Shown here piece by piece: positions 11,363 through 23,888 of a stretch of 64,000 nucleotides of DNA. The translations under genes and the position numbers were made by a program. Position 1 is the stretch's first letter. The number at the start of each line of letters is the position of its first letter. Source of the stretch: Toxoplasma gondii ME49 (taxonomy: Eukaryota; Apicomplexa; Conoidasida; Eucoccidiorida; Sarcocystidae); the NCBI RefSeq assembly GCF_000006565.2, contig NC_031468.1:1388747-1452746 (forward strand), in the 5' to 3' direction. The notes below the pieces were generated by a model. The model did no database searches. It worked only from the letters and a program-made list of their open reading frames with translations, and was not told where the DNA came from.

Positions 11363-13687
11363 ATAACTGTGTGCAAACTCCAACATCACCGATCACCACT
11401 GCGCCGTCATTCGCGACAAACGAATGAACTCAAAGAAAAGGTTTTTACCACAGACGAGGACGGAAAATCGGCTCAATAAACAATTTTTTTGTGGTTAAGT
11501 GCGGAGTACGTCCAATGGTACAGTGTTGTTTTTCGTCAGTCGCAACGTCGGGAAATGTCCAATAACTCTCTGTTTCGTGTCTTTTTCAGTGCTCAGTCCG
11601 TCACTTGGATGCTGGCTGGACTGCGTCACCCCTGCTCTTTTCAGATTTATCAGAATCTTTCTGTTAACGTTCTGTCTATGGAGCGCCGCCACGCGGGCTT
11701 AATATGTCAGATGCTTTCATTCGGCTGGTTTCCGTTTACATCTAGAGTATATGGAGCACCTCTCCCCACAAGCTCGCCTGAAGCACACCAAATAGTCATG
11801 GTTGTGGCAGGCACAGTTCAGAAAGGCAACCAAAGGGGCTGATGTGGACAAGGGCACTTCCAGAGCATATTAAACTCACTGCAGTAAAGCTCTCAACACT
11901 CGGACACTGTGACCGAGCTCGTTTCTACGATGCGGTCGCGGGTGTCTTACACCATCTGTTACTTTGAGAAAGCGCGGTTGCTTTAACGCTCAATCGTCTC
12001 CAGAAAAAACACGTAGCATTCGTTGTGCTGCCACGTCTGCTACTCCAACTGGAGTAACTACCCGATGCTCTGGGTTAAGCACGTTTTGGCTGCGTTCGCT
12101 CCGGCCGTCAGGTTGTCAGCTTGTTCACTCTACCATACTGAGTACCAGCAGTACCCGCTGAACTGAAGAATCACGGAACTCTTTCCTATTTAATAAAACC
12201 GGACGTTATGAGGCTTTCCTTGGTGTAGTGTCGACATGGGTAGTGGACGTCTGGATTCCGTCTCGGGCGCTTAGCAGTCTATTCATACGAAAACCGCAAA
12301 AACAAGTGTTCACATTCCAGCAGAACATCGCAGCTGTCTCCGGGACTCTGGTGGAGCGTCCTATCAGCTGGATACCGGTGTAGCGTTGAAACTGGTGAGG
12401 GGCTGAAAAAAACGGCCCGCCATCATGAGTATTGCGTCATGAATCCCCAGCAAACAGGCGGTTTCAGCACGGGCGGAAAACCCCGAATGGTTATCTAGTT
12501 GCCAGGCGAGCGGTTACACAGGAACCAGTAGAGTGTGGTAACTCGAGTAAAGAACGGAGAACAACCTCCTGGAACAGCAGCACCACTTGTTGGAAAAACG
12601 GAGCCGCAGCTACATTGAAGCACTCAGATGATAGGGACTGGGGAAGCGAAATGGAAAATATCTCTCGGCGAAGCATTATGCTGAAAGAGGTGGGTGAAAG
12701 AATGCGCCATTGAGCTGAAGAAGGCATTCGAAAAGCATCGTGGAACAGTCAGTACTTGTCCCCGCTCCATTTGTTCGCGCTGCATGCGTTTCGAAACAGC
12801 TTTGCAAAACGAACCTTTCTCTTCCCGAGATGCTATTTCCAGTCCCGTACCAACAATAAGGACTAAAGTCGCGTGACGAAACTGGTTCTCTTTTCATACT
12901 GTAACATGTAGTGTCGGGCGAACAGGTGAGAACCTGGTCACGGGGAAGAATTGTCCGCGCCCCTGCATTATCGATGTTTTTTCTGAACAACCAACGACTT
13001 TGGTCTCCGAGCACTGTGTCTGTGAGTTTCACTTGTTTGTTGTGGCTTTGGAAAGAGGTTTGCCAGACGGTTAAGAGAACAGACCTGTAGGGCGGGACCG
13101 TCTTCCAGACGTCTGTTCATGCTGCTCAGAACCCGTTCGTTGTTCGCACTGAGTCTTTGTGCTCCTTGTCTTAAAACTGCTTCATCCGTTCTCTAATTCG
13201 AAATCCAAAAGAGATCGCTTTAATTCGACTTCTTAGTCGGACAGACCTCGGCCCTAGAAGACATCCCTACTCCTTGTGGGCTTGTAACCACGTCAAAAGA
13301 ATCTCTGTCGCGTTCGCTGGAGATTCCTTCTCGGCCTTCTAACAGTGGAATCTTGCTGCGTCCCCTTGAGAGAGAGTAAAACCCGTGTCGTAACTGAAAT
13401 GTTCTCCTAAACAGGTTCATGCCTTCGTCCAGCTGACACCTTGAATCCCCGTTGCTCCCCACGACGTATCGGCTTACCACATTTAAAACCCACGGCTTCC
13501 GCAAAACCATATTTCTTTGAGAGAAGGCCGTCGCCATTTGGTTCGGAAGACAGGAAATCGTTCACTGGTGTCTCGCGAACGCAAGAGAGGCTGGAACGCC
13601 GGAAAAGCAGCAGCGTACGTGAAGACGGGCACAAACCCCCTTTCCGCGTGAAGTTTCAATTGAAGCTTTTGACAGCGAAACTTTACC
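11363..13687. other. intergenic region
   Basis: About 2.3 kb between two plus-strand genes. Short open frames occur (for example 12432-12713 +) but none shows splice-consistent extension, family similarity or coding-like composition. The last 120 bases before 13688 probably include the 5' UTR of the RRM gene. Confidence 0.45.
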
Positions 13688-15020
13688 ATGGCTCCGCCTG
13701 CAGTAACGCAGTCGCCGGGCCAAAGGGCCGGAGGCTCGGGAGGGAGACGGGTGGTCACCGCCCCTACGGCTGCTGGTGACGTCCCTCCGAATCAGACTCT
13801 GTACTGCAACAACTTGAATGATAAACTGCACAAGCAAGACCTGCAGGCGTGTCTGTACGAGTTCTTCTCTGCCTACGGTCTGGTCCTAGAGGTTGTCGTC
13901 CGCGGAACCAACATGCGGGGGCAAGCGTTTGTCGTCTTCGCGGATCTCGGCTCCGCAACAGCCGCCCTTCGAGCGGCACAGGGCAAAGACTTCCTCGGGA
14001 AGCCACTTCGACTCCAGTATGCAAAAACCAAGTCCGACGCCATTCTCAAATTGAATGATCAGTTCAAGCCCCGGAAACCGAATGCCCCGAGAAACAAGGT
14101 CGATGCCGGAGCGGGGTCCGCTACGAAGGTAAGCCTCTCGAGCGGGGGGCAAGCTTCAATGATTGGCTGTCAGCAAACGGGTGTCAGGAGGCTGTGTGTA
14201 GTGACAGCTGTTGCAACGGTTCAGAGCGGCGTACAGCATGCAGTATTGCCCCTTTTTTACTGGCACGTGTAGGCATAGTGTTTGAGAGGTGGAGGTTCGA
14301 GGAATGATGGCGGGAATGGCGGAATGTGCGAGTTAGGTGGATCCACCTCACAGAGAAGGGGGGAAAAGGTCCACACGTCACCTGGTGGTGCATTGACATA
14401 ATCTTCATAGAAGCACTCAGGTTGCGACGTTTATAAGTTTTGAGGGCATGCACGGCTTCGCGGTGGCCTAACCACAGGCGGAGGCATTTCGAATCTGCTC
14501 TCGGAGGCAGCAGCCCGCTCCTGTTGCTTTAGACGTGCGTCTAGTTTTCGGTGTTTTTTCGGTAGATGCTAACGTCTTTATCTCCGTGATCTCCAGCTCA
14601 CTGAAGGATAAATGCAACAAGAGTGTTCATGCGTGTGTACAAGCATGCGTTCTTTGGTGACGTTTGTTGAGCCTTGTCGCTGTGTGTCACCCACTTAAAA
14701 GTTCGTGAGGCAGCGTACGTTTATTTCGGCACGAGAACCGGTTGTTTCTCTGCGTTCAGGCAAAGGACGGGAAGGCTACGGGTGAGACTGGTCAGTTTTC
14801 TCTGTTTATTGAGAATCTGCCTCCGAAGGCAACGAAGACATCCCTGGATATATTGTTCGGTCAGTATCGGGGACACACGGAGTCGCGACTCATTGAAGGC
14901 CGAGGCGTGGCATTCGTTGACTTCAGCACGCAAGCACAGGCGGCAGTGGCCATGCAAGGCATGCAAGGCTTTAAAGTAGACCCCAGCCACCCGATCAAGA
15001 TCTCGATGGTTGAGAAATAA
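13688..15020 (+). CDS. U1A/U2B''-type snRNP protein with two RRMs, 233 aa
   Basis: Exon 1 is 13688-14128 (GTAAGC donor) and exon 2 is 14760-15020 (GCGTTCAG acceptor). Both are phase 0 and total 702 nt. RRM1 (about residues 37-117) has RNP2 TLYCNNL and RNP1 MRGQAFVVF, followed by the RLQYAKTKSDAI signature of the U1A/U2B'' family. A basic linker leads to RRM2 (about residues 158-233) with FSLFIENLP and GRGVAFVDF, ending in KISMVEK. Length and layout match U2B'' (225 aa) and U1A (282 aa). In other eukaryotes these bind stem-loop II of U1 or stem-loop IV of U2 snRNA in spliceosomal snRNPs. The short inter-RRM linker favours U2B'' or a single dual-function protein, which I cannot decide from sequence alone. 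Confidence 0.9.
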
Positions 15021-16657
15021 AAGTCAGACTCCGCATCTAACGGATCTCGCTTTCGAATTTCATCCTCAGGACCGCGTTATGGGCTCTCCCCTATATTCTC
15101 TTGTCATCCTTTTATTGCTGTACGGACTTAAGTGCCTTCACTGGTTTATTTTGAAACGCTCCAATCTCTCATTTTTGCAGCATTGCTAAGGTTCCTTAAA
15201 CTATTTTCCTATCAATAAGAATCCATGACGTGTGAAAAAGTATGGATTCAATCGAAAGCGACGGGTGAGTAGACCGTCCCGATGTAGCGTTCATTCTGAC
15301 GGAGTCTTAAATACCGGTGCCACCTCGTACAGAGAGTTGAGTTATTGTACAAGTAGTGCTGCTGAGTGTTGCTCAAGTCTGGTCAGTGGAACCCCTGTAC
15401 CTTTCGGTGTACACTGCGCATATACTTGTCAGGTGGCGCCTCGCAGTGCATCTAGCTCGGCTAGCCGACAAACCTCTTAGAGTGAGGTTTGCTCGCCGAG
15501 TGATCTTCAACTGAGAAAACAGCAGTAAAGAGTTCAAGAGGGTGTCAGAGAGCACACGTGATATCACTGGTAGCAGCCGGTCAGTTTAGATGGATTTCGA
15601 AACATAGAAACTTTTGAGCTGCCACTCAAGCCTGTTGGGGCCAAGGTGCATGGCCCGTCTGGTCGTTCTTTTCCATTTCTTCGAGCGAACAACAGTCTTA
15701 AGACACAAACAATAAGGAACCTGTGTCGAGCACAAATCGTCTGATCGGAACAGTGCTCAAAACGGGTTCACCTTTGCGTCACAGCAAAAGTAGGACCAGC
15801 TCACAAGCAATATTCCACGACGGTTCCGAGAGGTCTACATCGGTCCAGTAGAACGCCCGCTGTACATCACCATCCCCTGTTTCAAGGGATGAATCACCTC
15901 AGCAGCGGTTACCTGGAGCTGTCACCAGCGTTTACAGATGAATTATCTCTATTTCCAGGGAAATCTGCGACATGGCGGTCGAGTCTCCATGCTGTGCAGC
16001 ATCGATTTGTGCTTTGTGGCAAGCGCATTCAGCCGGCTGCGAAGACATGATGCTTTTCACAGGAAAAATGCAGATTATCCACTTCATTTCGATGAAAGTT
16101 CTTTAGTGCCTTTTGAGGCGAGACACTGTGTATTTGGTTAGACAGCGAAGGTGTTAGATGATGGCTCTGAATGCGTCGGCTTTACTCCGGATAAAACTGA
16201 AGTGCGGTGAAGACGCTCATGAAACGTCTGGCTGTTAACAGCACTGATGTGTCTTGAAGGAGTAGCGTATCTGGACCAAGCAGAGGTGTTAACGTCAAAT
16301 TGTCATTCACTGACCCGCAGGGTGTGTGGCGTGACCAGCTGTTCTACGAGAGAATTCTAGGTGTACGAGGTGACACGAGAGCAAACATATGTTCAAGATG
16401 TTCACAAGAGTAGAGTTGAAAGTTGCAGTTCGTTCTCTGCAACTTCTTAGTCACGGGTGGAGGTGTACACCTCTCGAGAGGACCGAGTGCAACCATTTCT
16501 GGTAATGTGCACGATGCGCGGAGGCGACGCATGCAGTCTAGCTTTTCTCAGGGAACCGACAAAGACAATAGGAGAGCGCAAGCAGTTGATGGAGTGTACA
16601 GACACGCAACATTCGGTTGCTTGTTTGCACTTATGCCTTTGCCTTGATGTAGCGGAA
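15021..16657. other. intergenic region
   Basis: No supported gene. It holds the 3' flank of the RRM gene and the promoter of the secreted protein starting at 16658. Scattered short frames are not splice-supported. Confidence 0.45.
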
Positions 16658-17451
16658 ATGACGGTTGACAATACTCTGTGGACGCCTGCATCTTTAATGC
16701 GCCTCGTTATTGAGGCAACATGCATGCTCCTACTACTCGCGACTGCCATCGGTAATCTGTCGGGGTATTCATGGCTGCCGTATTCTACGTTCCAGCAAGG
16801 CTTGCCAAATGGATACCCATCATCGTCTCAGCAAGCTAAAGCATCATCCGGAGCACCGGCTGGCGGGCTAACACTTAACGCCGCTGTGTTGCAGGTAAGT
16901 GGATGGTTTGCTGAGTGTCAGCTAGTATATGGCTGCGCGGACGAGCTGGCTTTGAGATGTCTTTTTTACCTATTGTCTGCGTTTTTGTCCACAGGAAGAA
17001 ATGCACAAAGCAAGGATCCTTATCTCGGCGTGCTATGATGAAAAGAGGAAAAGCCAGAGGGAGTTCCTGGTTTGCTTGGGCCGGGTCGAATGTGACGTTG
17101 CGAGCCAAGCCACCAATGTGGATTTGAAGTCGGCGAGACACGTGCTCACCACCCCTCATGGGCAGGAAAAGTTAGTCTTCTTCCACAGGGCCACAGAATC
17201 GTTGACAGCTCAAAAGGGCATGGTGACACCGGTAAAGTTGTGTGATGCGGTATGGGAGCGCATAGCGATAGGACAGGGTCTCGAAAATCGTTGGTGCGTG
17301 TATCTGTGTGTGTGTGGTTGTATTCAGGGCTTTGAATGTGATGCGCAGTGTTGTTTCGCATTTTTCGAAGCAGTTAGGCACATCGGACCTATCAAAGATA
17401 TTCGCTGAGGCTGGCAGAGTTGGGTTAGCGTGCGATACCCTTCAAGTCTGA
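16658..17451 (+). CDS. secreted orphan protein, 3 exons, 219 aa
   Basis: Exons 16658-16894, 16995-17293 and 17328-17451 join in frame (660 nt). The junctions are CAG|GTAAGT to CCACAG|GAA, and TTG|GTGCGT to TTCAG|G, the second intron being only 34 nt. The N-terminus carries a hydrophobic core at about residues 14-33 (LVIEATCMLLLLATAIG), a signal peptide or anchor. It is followed by a Ser/Gly/Pro-rich spacer and then a mixed alpha/beta-looking domain with several Cys. The last exon encodes an amphipathic helix-rich tail (VMRSVVSHFSKQLG). No family recognised. The 34-nt intron is unusually short. The alternative, reading through it, gives a stop at 17408 and a less natural C-terminus. Secretion (surface, dense granule or similar) is inferred from the leader only. 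Confidence 0.6.
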
Positions 17452-18476
17452 GCCGCCGCACAGGCCGTATAATTTTGACAGTTGCGGAGAAAGTTGCCCG
17501 AAGAAAGAAATCGTCCAGATTTTAGCGGATGAAGCAGGAGAGCGAAAATCACCCGCACCTGGGTTTCTCACCCAGTGCTCGCGGACACTGAGCTCGTCGG
17601 GCAGGCACTCCGTTTTTCTGATGTTCGAAACGTTCCGGCACAGTTTTTTTCTGGATGGAAGCTGCTGCGCCTGACAGTCTGTGGTGGACCAGGCCGAAGG
17701 ACGGCTGATGAAGGAAGCCACCTCAGTCAATATGTTCTTCGCAAGCGTATGTACATATAATTTGTTGTTTATCTGCCCTTCTGGGGTAGGGAAAGGTAGT
17801 CATGACCACTGTTGGACACAGAATGGTCTGTGGTTATGATAAGTTCGCAGGGGGACCCTGTAGGTAAGTGACCGCGTTCGCGCTGTACGTCGCAGCCGTG
17901 CTGAATCAACGTTATCAGTTCATGTGATAGCGTGGGCACAGAACTGTTACAGCTTCCGAGCCAACACAAGTTCTAAGGCCTTGTACAGTGTGTCCGAACT
18001 GCATGACTGCGGTCAAGGCACCGTAATTGGAGGCGGCTGATTACGAGCGGCAGCGTACAGTGTTCGGCGCAACGACACCTCTTGGTGTTGTTCACCGTTA
18101 CTTTCACCCATTCGGAGTCATGTGCGCATATGTCTATCAGTCGTCATTTCATTTCTGGAAGTCCGCCTCAACTTGGCGGAAACTGCACACCTCAGTTGCG
18201 AGCCAGGAAGACTTCGAATTTTGACCTAAGTGGGAGACGTAAGCAGACGAGCGCGTTGACAATTTCTTTAGCCTGTGGCATTGCGCGGAACCACACTGGT
18301 GAGTGCTAAGGAACCTCAGCTGTACATACACAGCGTTCGAGCTGTTTGGTTCGTCGGCAGTTGATGTTTTTCTGTTCGATGAAACTGCCAGGAAAGCACA
18401 TCCCAATGCCACTCGTGCAACGAAGACGTCTCAGTACGTAATTGTCAATCAGAGTCACACCGCAGCTACGACTAAG
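17452..18476. other. intergenic region
   Basis: About 1 kb between two secreted-protein genes. No supported coding sequence or RNA gene. It presumably contains the terminator of the upstream gene and the promoter of the next. Confidence 0.45.
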
Positions 18477-19512
18477 ATGGCGAAGAGAGTGCTTTTCACA
18501 GTGCTGGCTGTAGTTGTTCTTCAGTATGTCATTGAGACCACCTCCCTTAGAACAACACAGAAGTCCCTCCATCCTGAATTTAGCAACTCGTACGAAGAAA
18601 CGTTTGCTATGACCGTCGATTATGAAAGAATGAAATCTAATGTGTTCAATACAAAGTCGGATATATTGGTTGTGACGAAAGTGAGTATCCACCTGCCTCC
18701 CTATACTGCATTCTATCACTAGTGGCCTCGTCAGCCCAATGGGAAGGTCAAAGTCCCCTTCAGCTCGAACGAAGTGAGATATCTTTCTACTTTCAGGACT
18801 CCCACTCTTACACCGTCTTGCACATTCAGGAAGGAACAACTGTTGTAGTGCTAGTGGGTCGCCTGTGTCTGGCCGCTCTGTCGTGTTAAAAAAAAAGGGT
18901 TTTCAGGCAGAGGGCATCACTCTGACTAACGTTGGAGGGGCTCCGTCAACAACAATTTGGGCTTTCGCACCGGTAGAGAGAATTTACTCAAACAGTAGTC
19001 CGATGCTCAAAAGTGCATTCGTGTTCGTTTCAGCTCTGCTTTGAAAAAACATACGGGAACCCTGGGACGGCGTCAGTGAAGGGGCCCTTCTCATACCGTG
19101 CGAAGGAGATCAACGGAGACATCGGTCCGAAAATGTACAGGGGCATCTCAACGCAAGTAACGCCCAGCATGAAATGCAGTACGATTATCTTTTATGCTTG
19201 AACCATGCTCACCCCCCTTCATTCAAAAGAGCAGACACGCTGTACCCACATCTTCCGTTGAAGGAGCGCGTAGAACTGTGCACTTTGAACCAGCAAAGAC
19301 CGGGAAGTGGCCTTCACGAGTGGATTACTGTGACTGAAACACAAGAGATTCCGAAAGCATCCAGCAGACGCACAGGTGCACCTCACGAATGTGCATTTTG
19401 ACTTGCACATAACATTCCGATGCCCCTCCTACAGGAGAGTTGTGCCCCTTCGTGCAGAGTGGAGACATATCTGAAACAGCTCGGCCCGCGTCGTATCTAC
19501 TGGGGAAGCTAA
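18477..19512 (+). CDS. small secreted orphan protein, 5 exons, 175 aa
   Basis: Exons 18477-18680, 18797-18853, 18907-18972, 19034-19156 and 19435-19512 are all phase 0, with acceptors TTTCAG or CTACAG. Donors are GTGAGT, GTGGGT, GTAGAG and GTAACG. The start MAKRVLFTVLAVVVLQYVIE is a clear signal peptide. The mature part is short and beta-rich looking (SHSYTVLHIQEGTTVVVL, EGITLTNVGGAPSTTIWAF), with a Cys pair in the last exon (ESCAPSCRVETYL) and an end at YWGS. I see no membrane anchor after the leader. The family is not recognised. Small secreted multi-exon proteins in coccidia are often surface or granule proteins, but that is inference. Exons 2 and 3 have weaker donors, so their exact ends are less certain. 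Confidence 0.6.
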
Positions 19513-20596
19513 GCCGAAAGTAAGTTAACTGTTTGGTTGTCCTCGTCGTGAGGGCTAGTTGTGGTCTCCATATCAGGTTCGAAAAAGAAAGCGACCGTTT
19601 TACCAGGTATGGTTGTTACCTGTTGCAATGATATGCGTGTGCGTCCAGCTGTACGACCAGAGATATGCTCGAGGCTGGTGCTGACGTCTACCACACAGCA
19701 GAGGCCTACCGAGCCGAAGGTCAGACAACCTAGTTAAGCCGTCGAACTGACAAGAGATAACCTTGAATTCGTAACAATCAGCTGTGAACCCAAGGCAAGC
19801 AATCACTGTAAAAAGATTGGCTCCAGAGCTCCACAAGTTCGGGTCCAATTAACAGTCTCTCCGAAAAAGGACAAGTGCTCTTCGTTCATTCGGCCCCTCC
19901 TTCTGGTGCCGCTAGCATCCCATCAATGGCAGTCTCGAATGCATGTACTAACAGTAAGCACGGGCAGATGCCGCTCACGAACCCGATGTTTCCTAGCTAA
20001 TTATTTCCAGCCCTATGCATAATCGTGAACACTACAACATGTAAGGCCAGACCGCCCCCAACTCTTCCTCTCTTAAGTGCGACTGCTTAATAACGGTGTG
20101 ATGTTTTCTAGTGATACCATCTACTGCGACAACGACTGTCGGCCCTGTCCGAGTTGTCCTTGCTCCCCAAGAGAAACGACGTCAAGTCATCATGGTACGG
20201 TGAAGACTGGCAAAGTCGTTGACAAGTCATTGTATTTGTTCTGCTCAGTTCGACTTCGCAGAAGGCAAAGGGAGACTTGAAGTTGTTCCAGCAGAAGCAG
20301 CAGCTTTCGCGTGACGCAGGAACCAAATATCGTTACACGCCACAAAGCAGCATTCAAAACGCGACACAGATGCTGCTCATCATGGGTGTGCCTACATTTT
20401 AGCCGCGTCGACCCGGGCTATCGTGCTAGTCTCTCGTTGACCAGAAAGAGGGCCAGCGATCTCATCGGCATTTATGTGGCCGGCTGTCCCACCCGCTAGA
20501 GAGAGTCGACTGACCATACGCCTGCAGAAAATATAGGATACCACACCAAACTCACTCACGATGAGTGCTCATGCGGAGCCGGTGCGCGGCGGCTTC
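19513..20596. other. convergent intergenic region
   Basis: Lies between a plus-strand gene ending at 19512 and a minus-strand gene ending at 20597. No supported coding sequence. It presumably holds both 3' UTRs. A further small C-terminal exon of the bL28 gene cannot be excluded here, because a GTATGT donor-like site lies just before its stop. Confidence 0.4.
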
Positions 20597-21652
20597 TCAC
20601 AAGGTCCTTGTGCAAGTTGGATGCGGTACATACCTGTGACTATATCCCGCATAGTACTTCTTTTTTTTTAAGTTCAGGCCAAACTTGTCCGCTGCGCGTT
20701 GAAGGCCGTACTTTTTTATGGTCCGAATTCCCTTAACAGAGAGCCGCAACCTGACGTAATATCCGGCTTCCGGCCACCATAGTCTCTTCCAGTGCAGGTT
20801 TAATCGTTGTACTTTGTGTGTTGCAACTCTTGAATGACTTCGGTTCCTCGCCTTTGTGTTGTCCATCTTTCCCAGTAGCATGCACCTGTGAGATACACCA
20901 CACAGAATTAGTCATGACACGTCAAATATGCACTGTAGCCACCTCCGCATACATCGCCTCTACCGCACAGTCTCGAGGAAGCTGCGCTCTCACCTGCGAG
21001 CGGGGCACTCCATAGCCTGAAGAGGGACACCCGTATGTTTGCCAAGGCGAAGCTTTCCACCACCCCTGCCTTTGATGCCGTAATGTCTCCGGACCGTTGA
21101 CGTGCCTTTCGTTCGATATTTTTTCCTCTGTCACAAGATACCAACGCATGGCCATAAGAGCGCAATACGTATATTCACAAGCATACTTTTTGCCTATGCG
21201 ACGCGTCTACCTAGCAGTACAAATTGTTTCTCACAGCCTGTAGTGGTCTTCCGTACCCGTATCACTTGAAGGTGGCGCCGTGAGCTAATGCCTAACGCGG
21301 TCTGCGATCCATGTCGCCGCCAGAAGAACTCATTTGTACAGCCTGCGCGCCAAAAATGCCGACCCCACATTGAAATGCCATAGCACTCGAAGTAGAAAAA
21401 GGAGAGTGACTGTGTGTTTAACAACATGGACTCACCAGAGGGGAAGCTGCCAAGCTGGCAACCGGCCGCAATAAGGGGGGTTGACAAACGGTGAGCCGTG
21501 CCAACGCAGGAAGGTGACTGGGCAGGGCAAAGAGCTGAAGCGGACCAGCGCGACAGCCTGAAAGCGGAAGCTCGTGAGAGCCAGATGGACAATGCGAGAA
21601 GCACGTTGGTCACGAGGTAAACGCAGACGCGCCCGCTCCTAGGTCGTTGCAT
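20597..21652 (-). CDS. rpl28: apicoplast-targeted 50S ribosomal protein bL28
   Basis: The minus-strand exon at about 20885-20597 encodes the bL28 core: NRSHSRVATHKVQRLNLHWK, a WWPEAG turn, RLRLSVKGIRTIKKYGL, and a Lys-rich tail. This resembles chloroplast and bacterial L28. An upstream exon at about 21131-20991 (TGACAG acceptor, GTGAGA donor) joins it in phase and is very basic. The first exon, 21652-21436, starts MQRPRSGRVCVYLVTNVLLA. Its hydrophobic signal sequence is followed by a Ser/Arg/His-rich, acid-free stretch, the classic bipartite leader for apicoplast import. The exon 1 to 2 junction is one phase off in my model, so a small exon or an alternative donor is missing. The C-terminal end is either the stop at 20597 or a spliced extension. 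The role is a component of the plastid ribosome large subunit. Confidence 0.75.
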
Positions 21653-22388
21653 GGCTCCCAGAAGGGAGGAGCCGCCCCATAGGGCGACCCTGGCAAATCT
21701 CAAGAGAGGTTCCACGATCTGAAAGTTGAGCCATCTGTATACACAGCACACACACTAACTGAGTGGCGCAGAAGGTCGGGAGAAGAACAGCGAAAGAACC
21801 CAAAGGAGTTCTTCGGAGACATCGACTTGCACACCAGCACTCCTGGTGCATGCAACGCAGGAAGACCACGACTCACCTGAGAAGCCACGCAGCGTTTTTC
21901 AGTGGCACGATTGCGCTAGACGAGATGAAACACTCATGCTGAGACGTCTGGACGAACACGAACAATAAGGCAGATCCCCATAATCGAAGACCACAACGGC
22001 GAGACACACGGCCCGTAGTCCCGTTCCTCCAGACGCGGACGGACAGCGATGCAAGACTTGAACACGCTTCTTGAGAGGACCAGACATCCGTTCAACCCCA
22101 GCGCCAAGAGCTGCTGTCGTACCATGAAAGCCTTTGTTCTGCCGAAGGGATACTACATAGTAGAATTACAGAGGACATAGGTGCTTCGACAGCTCCGTTC
22201 AGTTTCGTTTTGCTCAAGAATCGAAACGTAGCTGCGCGCCTTTGCGGCCAGCATCCACCTTCCCACCACCCCTGACTCGTGACAGCGTGTGGATTAGGCG
22301 GGAAAGTTGGGAACGTTTGCGCGACTCGACGTTCCTCGTGTGAATCATATTTTTTTGCTTCCTGTGTATTCTTTCGCGAGCAGACAAG
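21653..22388. other. divergent intergenic region
   Basis: Between the bL28 gene (-) and the TMEM205-like gene (+). On the minus strand there is a splice-donor-like GTGAGT near 21876 and an acceptor-like TATACAG near 21741, so a spliced 5' UTR exon for the bL28 gene is plausible. No supported coding sequence on the plus strand. Confidence 0.4.
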
Positions 22389-23888
22389 ATGACGAACTGT
22401 TTGAGTAAATTGCCCTACGTTTCCGCTGCGTGCGGAACGGCTTCGCTGCTGGTGTATTTCTTCCCCTCGACTCTCCTATCATGCGTGCCTCAGTTAGCGG
22501 AGACGTCTCCTGCGTTGCTAAGGCTTTTGTCGACTCTCGTGAACACGAGTTTCAGCTGCCTTTTCGGCTCGGCAACATGGGTTTTCTTCGTCATGTCGCC
22601 TGTTCTTCGGAAAACGTTGAGCAGGTGCAAGCTGGGTAAGTGTCCTCAACATCACCAGGCACATGGCAGGCAGCTGCATTCCAGAACGACTTGGGGTCGT
22701 TTTTCGCGATGATTCGTGCCGTGTGTGTCTATAATGATCGATGTATTCGTAGTTTAAAAAATTCAAAGTGATAAGGCCATGAGACTTCGCTGCTGGGATC
22801 GGAGCGAGGACACCCGTCGGCTGAACGCGTTAAAACGGCACAATCCGTGGGGTTTCATCTTTTCAGCTTACGGCATGACACGTCCGCAGTCCCTTCTTGC
22901 ATTCTACAGTTCGGCACTGCTTCGGCAGAGCAAACATTCCACGACCGCATCCCTATGGAAGCAAGGAATGCCAATGCCCTGTGTCTTTTTACTTGGTGTG
23001 CGTGCCCGCTGTTCAGCTGAAGTACAGTCGATCCACTACCCAATTTTTTTCTGCGCGTCGACCGTGCTTTCTTCGACGCTTCTCTCGACTGTCTGCTACA
23101 TGGGCGTCGGCTACAGCAAGTTGCACATGGCTGCTGCGGTCAACGTTATCGGGAACCTCGTCAATTCGTGCTACCTCGCACCGCGACAGGTACGAACATT
23201 TCAAGAATTCTTTGGAGTTATCATTCCGTCGTGCAAGTCCGCTGCCCCGCAGCCATTTGGAGTCACAAGAAAACTCAACATCGACTCGGAGGGAAACGCA
23301 AAATTTGGACTCAACGCAGAAGACAGACATGAAGCTGTAGTAAAACGAAGGCTCTTCCGTGTCTCTTGTTGCGGGTATCCGACTTAGAACACTTAGGTGC
23401 GACGTTGATCTTCAACTTACATCTAGATGGTTCTAGGGACCCTAGAGGTGTAGATATCGCGGATAAGGTTGCCTTTCACCTGCGGATATTAATCATAGAT
23501 GCTGACTGTCTTTGACAGGTACGACGCACCAAGTAGGTATACATCCTTGCACCTCATGTACGAGAGAAGCAGACCCGTGGGTAGATGTGCACACTGACAT
23601 GAACATATTCATCCTGTTACGCTCGTGTGGTGGCATGGTTGTCTTTTCCAGGTTTCGCTTCTGGAACGAAGAAGAGAGCTCGAGGAGCAACTCGGGATCG
23701 ACACTGCGGACACAGCAGTGAATGCTGCAGAAGTGGCTCGTCGAGCCGCCCGCGGAGGAGACGGGGACCAGGCTGCTGCCGGGCTAGAGTACCAGGATGT
23801 TGTGAAGGCGTTTAAGTTGCACCACTCTCTCGGCATGGCTGTTGGCTTTGTTTCTTTTGCCGCTCTCCTGCCGTTTCTCGTGTCGTAA
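22389..23888 (+). CDS. TMEM205-like (DUF4149) multi-pass membrane protein, 218 aa
   Basis: Exons 22389-22635, 23017-23189 and 23652-23888 join in phase (657 nt) with GTAAGT/GTACGA donors and TTCAG/TTCCAG acceptors. There are about four to five membrane segments: near residues 14-35, 50-75 (LFGSATWVFFVMSPVL), 90-115, 117-137 (NVIGNLVNSCYLAPR) and the last 20 residues (MAVGFVSFAALLPFLV). The pattern G..TW..FV near helix 2, then NL.N....APR, then a charged segment LLERRRELEEQLG, then K.HHSLGM.... matches the TMEM205/DUF4149 family, whose C-terminal half has EPRT..L..ER..LE followed by a final helix. The biochemical function of the family is poorly known (human TMEM205 is linked to cisplatin resistance). 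Located in an endomembrane or the plasma membrane by inference. Confidence 0.8.
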
